A stretch of 20,186 nt of DNA. It comes from a virus. Both the position numbers and the translations under genes were made by a program. This document shows, one piece after another, positions 16,401-20,186 of the stretch. The notes below the pieces were generated by a model, which worked only from the letters and a program-made list of their open reading frames with translations, made no database searches and was not told the DNA's origin. Location: the IMG/VR virus record IMGVR_UViG_3300034117_001049, positions 1 to 20,186 of that record; one strand, given 5' to 3'. Numbering within the stretch: the first letter of the stretch is position 1; each line of letters starts with the position of its first letter.

Positions 16401-19400
16401 ATTTAAAGTATTGTTGTAATTAAAAACAAACACCGCACCCTGATCTGATGTTTGATCATCATACAATATTGATCCCACTGCCAGTGTACTGCCAGATCGG
16501 GTTAATGAAACACTTTCGCCAAATCGGCACTGTTGGTCTATGTTGAAATCTCTACTGCTGAGAGTATCAATCAATTGAAAAGTGTCTTGGGTATAGGTGT
16601 ACACAAACACTTTACCCTTGTCAATTGCTGTTAAGTCTAAAGGTGTCCATTTATCATAATTGAAATTTCCAGCATTAAAAATTTTAGTAGAATCTTCTAT
16701 TGCTGTGCTGTCACCTTCTTCACCATAAGGGCCTGTAAATTGCCAGTATTGACCATTATAAATTACTATTTCGCCAATAAAGTAGGCCATGTCACTACGG
16801 TATGGACCTTTGTATCCGTCGTAATTGAGATTGTCACTGTGTGGGGCCGACGCAACCAACATTGATCCGTCTGTTGATAGATCAAACTCATAACCAAATT
16901 TGTCGCCGGCAAACACAGACTCTACATTTTCTGATTGTAGTAAAGTTGTACTGCCATCGTTTATTACTTGTTCATCTATATCCAGTGTTGTTATCAATTT
17001 AGGAACAAAACATTGTATATTTGTGTTGTCTATTTCTTGCCATAAACTAGGATTGTTTTCAAAAGGATCTGTTGGCACTTGTGCAATTGCTTGGTATATC
17101 TTGAAATCATAATACACAATGTCACCGACATTATATTCAAATCCTGGATTATGATAACCACGATATGCTCTGTTGTAATCCATGTGCCACTCAAAGCCGC
17201 TGTCTACAGATACATCGCCGTATCTAAAGAAATACAAGCGACCTTGATTGGCGTTGGTACCGGGGCTGCTAATTACCGCTAGATATTCACCATTGTTTTC
17301 TGTGATTTTTATTTTTGATCCAAACAATTCACTTTGTGCAGGGTACGGACTTACAATAGAGTGATTTAAAATGTAATTTCCAGTATCGTCTCGTTGGTAG
17401 ATATACACCATACCCTGATTGGTCAATCCGCTGCCAGTGCCCGACAACTCAGCCTCAATTAATCTTGCTGGCTCCCAGTCGTCAAGAAATTCAGTAATAA
17501 CAGCACTGTCTGCACCTAAATTATACATTGCTCGCCAATGCGATAATCCGCTTTGTACTATTGCACCTTGTGGATAACTTTGTGGAAATTGAAGATTACC
17601 AACAAACTTTGTTTTAACATCCGTAGCAGTAGGTGCACCTACGAACAACCATCTAGCATCTTTACTTAAAGTCACAGATGCTCCAAATCTATTACCTGCT
17701 GCAGATAGATTTTGCAGTTGTTGAATTGTTTGTTTTTGTACCCAATTACCTTCAGGACTTTTTGCAAAAATAAACACAGATTGTAATGCAGTCGAAACTG
17801 CCATAGTATTTGCAGCGTCATCGATAGAAAAACTTGTTCCAAATTTTTGCTGTGCAACAGGCAAACCCTGATCCATTTGGTCTATTGAGAAAACTGAATT
17901 ATTTTGCCAAACCGTCCATTTGTTGTTGTTGTCTGTCCACAACAACTCATTTCTTTTTAAATTTTCAGGAAGACGATCATTGGCGTCATCAATGTTGGTT
18001 TCTAATCTAGCAGATACAAATTTATAAACCAGTATCTGACTGCTGTCTCCAGCATCGTGAGTACCTTTGTTAGTATTTGTTAATGTTATTTTTCTTCCTA
18101 CAATTTGAGAAATTTTGTAGAAACCGTTCAGACTAACAGTATTAGCAATGCCAATGATATCGCCCACTGCAAGATCTGTAAGTTTTGAAAAATCAAGTTG
18201 TACTGTTGTAGTAGTAGTTTCTATTACTTCAACGCTGTTGACTATTTTAGTATATCTATAAACGTTCCAATCTATGCCGTCAAACACTGTCCAAACATAG
18301 TCGCCTTCTTTCAAAGTCACAGACGAGTTTGCAGGCAACAATAAATCTGCCAACGAATCAATATTCAATGCCACATCATTATATCGCACATAGCCGGCAT
18401 TTCTTAACAATTTCGAAGATGTTGTTAGTGTTGGCCAGAAATCATATGTAAAGTTTACTGGTTTTAAATATATGTCGTTGATATTTTGTCTAATTATAAA
18501 ATCAACATTGTCAACTGATGTGTTACTAGTCAGTTCAAGGCCTTGTGGATTTGTTTTAAATTGTTCTTCATCTAAAGTAAATTCAATTTCTTCATAGGCG
18601 GCACTGCCACCGTATTGTCCTACACGAACTGCCCATTCTTCGTCAAGTGTTAAACTTTCTTGAGTAGTTGCACTTAAAACATCAAATAATTTATTGAATA
18701 CATTTTCTGTACCCTTTTCAATAATCATGCCTTGATAAAATTTATATTGGCTGACATCGTCTTTGATTATGTTTTCAAGATAGGTACGCTTTTGATATCC
18801 AATAAGGTGTTGTGCAACCTTTTGCTGATTGGTATCAAAATTGTCAGTATTTAAATCGTAGAAATCATTAAACTGTTCGGCCTTGTAATCCCAGTTAGGC
18901 AATAGACCTTTTTGAGGCTTGTCTTCTAATATATTCCAATTGTCGTTGTCGAATTCTAAACTACCCGGAGTAAATTTCTTTGCTGCGTAGTAATATTGTT
19001 TATATTGTACAATGTCTCCTAGATAGTAATCAGTCCAAGATTTCCAAACTTCAACTTTGGCTTCGTCATATATAAATCCTGGAATGTTAAAACCACCATC
19101 CCAATTGTTGGAAAGATATCCCAACACTTTAATTCTTTCTTGTCTGTATCCAGGTTGTAGATCATAAATCACATCATTAAACTGTGTGATATTATCTAAC
19201 AACAATACATGTTCTTTTTGTATGAGATAAAAAGATGCACCATATATTCCTTGCCCAGTATTTTTTGGCGATAATGAGTAGACATTGTCTTCTCTATTAG
19301 TGTTGATAAAGTCAGCAGACAATGGCTGGCCGTCACTTTGTAAAATAGAGTAAGGATAAAATATATCAAAAATATTGTTAATTTGTGCAAGTTCTGTTCG

Positions 19401-20186
19401 CAAGGAAATTTTCAATGCACTAGGACTCAAACACAATACTGTGCCAACAGTCCAATTCTGTGTTAACCAGAATGCAAACTCTTTAGCACTGGTTTCCCAG
19501 TTGGTTATTGTGTTAAGTGCAGAGTTGAAACTGTCAAAAATAAATCCTAATGTTTCTAAACGTTTACCGTAGCCGATTAGAAAATCTACAACATCTTGAT
19601 ACTCTGTAAATTTTGTTCCGTACGGTACTCTAGTAATAGAAGTTGCAAAAGACTTTTTAATCACAATGTCTCTGCCGCCAGAGATAGGCAAAGCACTCAG
19701 TCTAATAAACTTAGTTTGATCAAAACTGTCGGTACTGGTGTGTGAAACAGTGCATTTAAAAAATTGATTATTTTCTCTAACAATTGTTTGAATACGATAA
19801 ACTTGGCCAGCTGACCAATTTAGAAACGATTCACTTATACCCCCGATATTCACTACTCGGCCAGCACCTTGAGGTTGATAATAATCAAAATACGGATCAT
19901 CAAAATTATATCCGCGGACTTCAAATCCGTCAACAGACTTTTGTATTACTACACCGCTATAATTTATTTTTTGTATTGGCGAGTTAGTGTTTAAGAAAAT
20001 ATCATAATTTTCGTCAGGCACAAATACATTTGATGTACTAGACGGACTCTTGCTATCTAACAGTAACCTAAATTTTTCTTTACTAGTGAATCCACCTAAC
20101 TTACTAGTTAATCCGCATGTGATATTTTTAAGATCATATTTGTAACCATTGTAAATTTCAACATTAACTCCTGTTTGCGAATCTAC
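10455..20186 (-). CDS. Giant virion structural protein, baseplate/fibre type (N-terminus cut by window edge)
   Basis: The frame is open from the right edge to the TAA at 10457-10455: 3243 residues visible, none of them a proven start. A GTG at 20021 is only an internal valine (…NVFVPDENYD); the 55 codons before it are open and read like coding sequence (GLTSKLGGFTSKEKFRLLLD). Modules in order, numbered from the edge: an early conserved block (VPYGTKFTEYQDVVDFLIGY, about 190); four aromatic binding-like modules; a propeller of seven FG-GAP-type repeats (about 781-1408); two GxGY repeat pairs; a block with EQSYLDWLMKTSFIKATHN and INEVKPYRTKVREY; a C-terminal GDGST/VNG array; and GIVYINGERIEYF with LRRGTLGTGVP. 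Such giants are typical of marine T4-like phages beside baseplate genes. It is probably a baseplate-attached adhesion or wedge protein; a link to T4 gp7 is only positional. Confidence 0.9.
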   Translation of the reverse strand, partial: VDSQTGVNVEIYNGYKYDLKNITCGLTSKLGGFTSKEKFRLLLDSKSPSSTSNVFVPDENYDIFLNTNSPIQKINYSGVVIQKSVDGFEVRGYNFDDPYFDYYQPQGAGRVVNIGGISESFLNWSAGQVYRIQTIVRENNQFFKCTVSHTSTDSFDQTKFIRLSALPISGGRDIVIKKSFATSITRVPYGTKFTEYQDVVDFLIGYGKRLETLGFIFDSFNSALNTITNWETSAKEFAFWLTQNWTVGTVLCLSPSALKISLRTELAQINNIFDIFYPYSILQSDGQPLSADFINTNREDNVYSLSPKNTGQGIYGASFYLIQKEHVLLLDNITQFNDVIYDLQPGYRQERIKVLGYLSNNWDGGFNIPGFIYDEAKVEVWKSWTDYYLGDIVQYKQYYYAAKKFTPGSLEFDNDNWNILEDKPQKGLLPNWDYKAEQFNDFYDLNTDNFDTNQQKVAQHLIGYQKRTYLENIIKDDVSQYKFYQGMIIEKGTENVFNKLFDVLSATTQESLTLDEEWAVRVGQYGGSAAYEEIEFTLDEEQFKTNPQGLELTSNTSVDNVDFIIRQNINDIYLKPVNFTYDFWPTLTTSSKLLRNAGYVRYNDVALNIDSLADLLLPANSSVTLKEGDYVWTVFDGIDWNVYRYTKIVNSVEVIETTTTTVQLDFSKLTDLAVGDIIGIANTVSLNGFYKISQIVGRKITLTNTNKGTHDAGDSSQILVYKFVSARLETNIDDANDRLPENLKRNELLWTDNNNKWTVWQNNSVFSIDQMDQGLPVAQQKFGTSFSIDDAANTMAVSTALQSVFIFAKSPEGNWVQKQTIQQLQNLSAAGNRFGASVTLSKDARWLFVGAPTATDVKTKFVGNLQFPQSYPQGAIVQSGLSHWRAMYNLGADSAVITEFLDDWEPARLIEAELSGTGSGLTNQGMVYIYQRDDTGNYILNHSIVSPYPAQSELFGSKIKITENNGEYLAVISSPGTNANQGRLYFFRYGDVSVDSGFEWHMDYNRAYRGYHNPGFEYNVGDIVYYDFKIYQAIAQVPTDPFENNPSLWQEIDNTNIQCFVPKLITTLDIDEQVINDGSTTLLQSENVESVFAGDKFGYEFDLSTDGSMLVASAPHSDNLNYDGYKGPYRSDMAYFIGEIVIYNGQYWQFTGPYGEEGDSTAIEDSTKIFNAGNFNYDKWTPLDLTAIDKGKVFVYTYTQDTFQLIDTLSSRDFNIDQQCRFGESVSLTRSGSTLAVGSILYDDQTSDQGAVFVFNYNNTLNRFDDLQIIKKKYAEVAEQFGSTVRFFDDDKSLAIFAKRGDSSITITFDISLATPTTFDGNNMSLTDTFVDSGRVDIYDKYLNNYVYGESLKTYLEIQDDGYGSVIETSRYNVLVSAPLATYNNLPSAGAIWLYNRPGTSYSWSILHQQADYVDIDKIKKLYFYNADTNQLISYIDTIDPIRGKIAGVADQEIKYKTYYDPATYSTGIDSVIVDDGANWTDKFVGTLWWDLTRAKFLDHYDSDVAYRNTTWNTLYETASIDVFEWVKSKFTPSRWNELADTEEGLAQGISGQARYGDNIVSTKRRYDTQTKNFKTSYYFWVKNKTTIPANIEGRTLSALAVSRLISDPKSQNYKFVAFGSANSIHLFNCKNLLSADSVKLNVQYWLVPNDTVNIHSQWKLIRQDADCIVPAAIENKWIDSLVGKDKNDRLVPDINLPVKKKYGIEFRPRQSMFVYRYEALKQVIERTNSILQNLLVVDDFDLTDLQQAENIPAASRGVYDRVLDTDAEIRFISTNGLRSARLTPIIVDGKIIGATVIDSGIGYTNAPYVKISGKGIDASLKTTLDAQGRITGVTVLNSGIGYTASTTLSVRPYSVLVTSDSQALNRWSVYAYDTGSLTWSRVKSQSYDVTNFWNYIDWFAEGYNQFTQIDYSVNYTYQIPLIQSNIGETVKVFNVGTGGWLLLEKYAQVNSQDYTQSYKVIGRQRGTIEFSSSLYKLTNSLLTFDGGLYDNNSYDNSATIELRIILETLKNKIFVDNYRQYWLDLLFVGFRYALSEQSYLDWLMKTSFIKATHNAGELKQKVNYNNDNLENYEDYINEVKPYRTKVREYISAYSKVDGAPSMISDFDLPQVYNSEGKIEPINVRYIDNTVIYNSSQVLEYPWKNWYDNVGFKIKSIEIVNGGSGYVIPPVVRISGNGTGAVASAFIANGKVNRIKIINPGTGYLSAPTVILDGGLAENGVAAQAVAIIESEVVRSMHVSVKFDRTSKNYYITELTETETFTGSGSLKQFILKWPADVKVGKSTITVAGQEILRENYTITKKSSVTRGYTAYYSVLTLDEAPAIGETVSVNYYKDVTLLSAADRINFFYNPTTGQLGNDLGQLLVGVDYGGVNVTGLGFGAGAGWDALPWFSDQWDGFDAAFDDYIVTVGDSTYVFTLPYTPTLGQEINIYVNGLRIDDPYFDLYDGSTIQPNGRKLAQDWVVMSTFIGDGITNVIDLPNLTDPYPLNINDGDKIIFRKSTSDGSFLPNENEYDTILQGGNLAYTTATGIAPDDIILDGDNFVTPDTSHGPEELVPGQILDAVAIKVYAMSRDGSAKIKWNNYKGNGTNVNFSLKQYANSKQAITVLVNGIVKEQSIDYTVDWQNSNVVFTVPPVLDSDVAVSSFSFNGEGILDLDYFVGDGSTMEFITNTSWIAGATSIVLVNGDLLNYDLFQTDITYQSAYRVGIRFVSPPPSGSIVNYLIQRQFFSDDSTELQKTSVVKSETIVTDGSTTVYSLTNVVGFNDIYENNVIVRTGQTILRSSSAEYFTLTNNNLIYSLPQHKFAPYSFAPINLKVYLNGVQLIVGSEYIFDFGTVSVVLTSSKYIDNGKLIVVVDTDAEYKMTASTIQFVNTVWPAGTEFEIVSFYNHDVMDIQRKSDTITSAISLTAGTVDYFTFRNKERGLFVLDRTTVSDDFVWVIKNGNLLTHSVDWKLLADRRTIEVKDVLPNDKLSVIGYNPTAVTEQYSYMQFKDMLNRTHYKRLNKNKQTFIVNDLNQTDIGITVDNASVLDDPNPEGNLPGIVYINGERIEYFAKTGNVLSRLRRGTLGTGVPTVHRSGTDIINIGISETIPYKDELVIETFVSTDSSNVLHTNFVPEATPATIDDGSTVYTPWYRNTIPSNFGQCDQIEVFVAGYRLKKVPYKLHDITVHLESPEGDVQYESEFSVDGETSTVRLTTTPPDDTKIVVVKKIGKMWSDLDTSLVDSTNNIANFIKSAPGVWPL
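10905..11075 (-). other. Conserved 'YINGERIEYF…LRRGTLGT' block of the giant protein
   Basis: Near the C-terminus the giant protein has GIVYINGERIEYFAKTG followed by SRLRRGTLGTGVPTVHRSGT and ETIPYKDE. From memory this arrangement recurs in giant structural proteins of marine T4-like phages and is one of the better family markers here. Function unknown. Confidence 0.5.
11610..13407 (-). repeat. C-terminal array of 'GDGST…VNG…V.F..PP' repeats
   Basis: At least five diverged units can be read. 13407-13182 has SGSLKQFIL, then ITVAGQEI and LDEAPAIGETVSVNYY. About 12970-12845 has DSTYVFTL and INIYVNGLRID. 12436-12250 has GNGTNVNFSL, VLVNGIVK and DYTV, then VVFTVPP. 12213-12005 has GDGSTMEFI, VLVNGDLL and IRFVSPPPSG. 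11944-11610 has DGSTTVYSL, VYLNGVQL and SVVLTSSK. Each unit has a 'G[DN]GS/T..F.L' start, a V.VNG turn and a final strand with a hydrophobic ending. They look like small beta-sandwich units forming an extended stalk. Confidence 0.6.
13545..13720 (-). repeat. 'GxGYxxxPxVxIsG' repeat pair, copy 2
   Basis: The two halves are IEIVNGGSGYVIPPVVRISG and IKIINPGTGYLSAPTVILDG, linked by NGTGAVASAFIANGKVNR. The same pair occurs about 1.1 kb earlier in the reading direction. It is probably a small beta-structured module in the fibre stalk. Confidence 0.65.
13890..14135 (-). other. Conserved 'EQSYLDWLMKTSFI…INEVKPYRTKVREY' block
   Basis: This is a helix-rich, non-repetitive stretch in an otherwise beta-rich protein: WLDLLFVGFRYALSEQSYLD, WLMKTSFI, then YEDYINEVKPYRTKVREYIS. 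I recall closely similar wording in giant structural proteins of marine T4-like phages, so it is likely part of the structural core rather than a variable binding module. Confidence 0.5.
14645..14805 (-). repeat. 'GxGYxxxPxVxIsG' repeat pair, copy 1
   Basis: The halves read VIDSGIGYTNAPYVKISGKG and VTVLNSGIGYTASTTLSVRP, joined by IDASLKTTLDAQGRITG. The pattern matches copy 2 in length and order. Confidence 0.65.
16635..16810 (-). repeat. Aromatic binding-like module D (inserted in the propeller)
   Basis: This reads GPYRSDMAYFIGEIVIYNGQ then YWQFTG, a long loop, and FNYDKWTPLD. The plan 'Y..G[ED].V.Y.g.yw…W' resembles carbohydrate-binding modules of the CBM5/12 type. It sits within blade 4, between its FG start and its GKVFVY strand. 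Confidence 0.55.
17020..17155 (-). repeat. Aromatic binding-like module C (inserted in the propeller)
   Basis: This reads YHNPGFEYNVGDIVYYDFKI then YQAIAQVPTDPFENNPSLWQ. It is the clearest copy of the 'Y..GD.V.Y…Y.a……P….W..I' plan, placed after the GRLYFF strand of blade 3 and before blade 4. Confidence 0.6.
18920..19060 (-). repeat. Aromatic binding-like module B
   Basis: This reads VEVWKSWTDYYLGDIVQYKQ, YYYAAKKFTPGSLEF, DNDNWNILED, the same plan as modules C and D. It is outside the propeller, about 1.1 kb before it in reading order. Confidence 0.55.
19695..19850 (-). repeat. Aromatic binding-like module A (diverged)
   Basis: This reads ISESFLNWSAGQVYRIQTIV then ENNQFFKCTVSH and TKFIRL. 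The W..G..V..….FF.C.…F..L arrangement is like modules B-D but lacks the final tryptophan, so it is a weaker member. Confidence 0.4.

Larger units (their letters stand above)
15965..17846 (-). other. Probable seven-bladed FG-GAP-type beta-propeller in the giant protein
   Basis: Seven 'FG.S…L.V.AP' starts occur in order: KFGTSFSIDD, RFGASVTLSK, LFGSKIKITE, KFGYEFDLST, RFGESVSLTR, QFGSTVRFFD and GYGSVIETSR. Each is followed by a 'G.V[YF][IV][YF]' strand: SVFIFAK, GMVYIYQ, GRLYFFR, GKVFVYT, GAVFVFN, GRVDIYD and GAIWLYN. Two starts alternating with two strands through seven rounds is the integrin-alpha-like FG-GAP pattern. The usual calcium-loop DxDxDG is not evident. Blades 3/4 and 4 carry long insertions that contain aromatic binding-like modules. 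Confidence 0.65.

Noticed and set aside
17672-17857. Short minus-strand frame of 61 codons inside the giant gene (also 19196-19390)
   Set aside because: Both are out-of-frame readings of the giant gene's coding sequence, with no ribosome site and no protein-like features.
10455-20186. The giant gene as a bacterial RTX or calcium-dependent adhesin on a host fragment
   Set aside because: There is no GGxGxDxxx nonapeptide array or secretion signal in view, the neighbours are phage fibres with late promoters, and several blocks match my memory of marine T4-like virion giants.
1-20186. tRNA genes, CRISPR arrays, insertion sequences, or an attachment site
   Set aside because: Coding sequence fills almost everything; the only gaps are 10-62 bases long. 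No cloverleaf, direct-repeat array, transposase or integrase was seen.

Overview
The window is a stretch of an AT-rich tailed-phage genome, most likely a T4-like (contractile-tailed) marine myovirus of the broad group that infects marine cyanobacteria and SAR11-type bacteria. The reasons are: all genes lie on the minus strand, packed end to end with 1-14 base overlaps; there is a tail-collar fibre, three fibre paralogues and a giant virion protein of the kind found in marine T4-like phages; and two perfect copies of the T4-type late promoter word TATAAATA stand just upstream of structural genes. The host is inferred from gene style only, and no host-specific marker is present.

Layout in transcription order (right to left). 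A giant structural gene enters from beyond the right edge and ends at 10455. It has at least 3243 codons, and its true start lies outside the window. It is a mosaic of repeat modules: four aromatic 'W..GD.V.Y' surface-binding-like modules, a probable seven-bladed FG-GAP-type beta-propeller, two pairs of 'GxGYxxxPxV' repeats, and a C-terminal array of 'GDGST...VNG' units. A late promoter overlaps its stop codon and leads into a 203-aa virion protein. Next come three tandem fibre genes (698, 615 and 483 aa) that share one N-terminal module but have different C-termini: a collar domain, a unique end, and a 'YADLAEKY' cap. A second late promoter precedes the third of these. A 321-aa fibre-like protein ends the structural block at 3409.

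After a 62-base gap with a near-perfect 26-base hairpin, a second cassette runs to the left edge: a 114-aa unknown protein, two related GT-A type glycosyltransferases, a 205-aa unknown protein, and a third, different glycosyltransferase-like protein cut by the left edge. These five genes overlap one another by 4-14 bases and are probably translated as one coupled unit.

Taken together, this is a late adsorption-apparatus module (baseplate-proximal giant protein plus fibres) followed by sugar-transfer genes. Those enzymes may decorate virion proteins or alter host surface sugars; the sequence cannot decide which. No tRNA, rRNA, CRISPR array, insertion sequence or integration site was seen, and no stretch over 300 bases lacks a gene.
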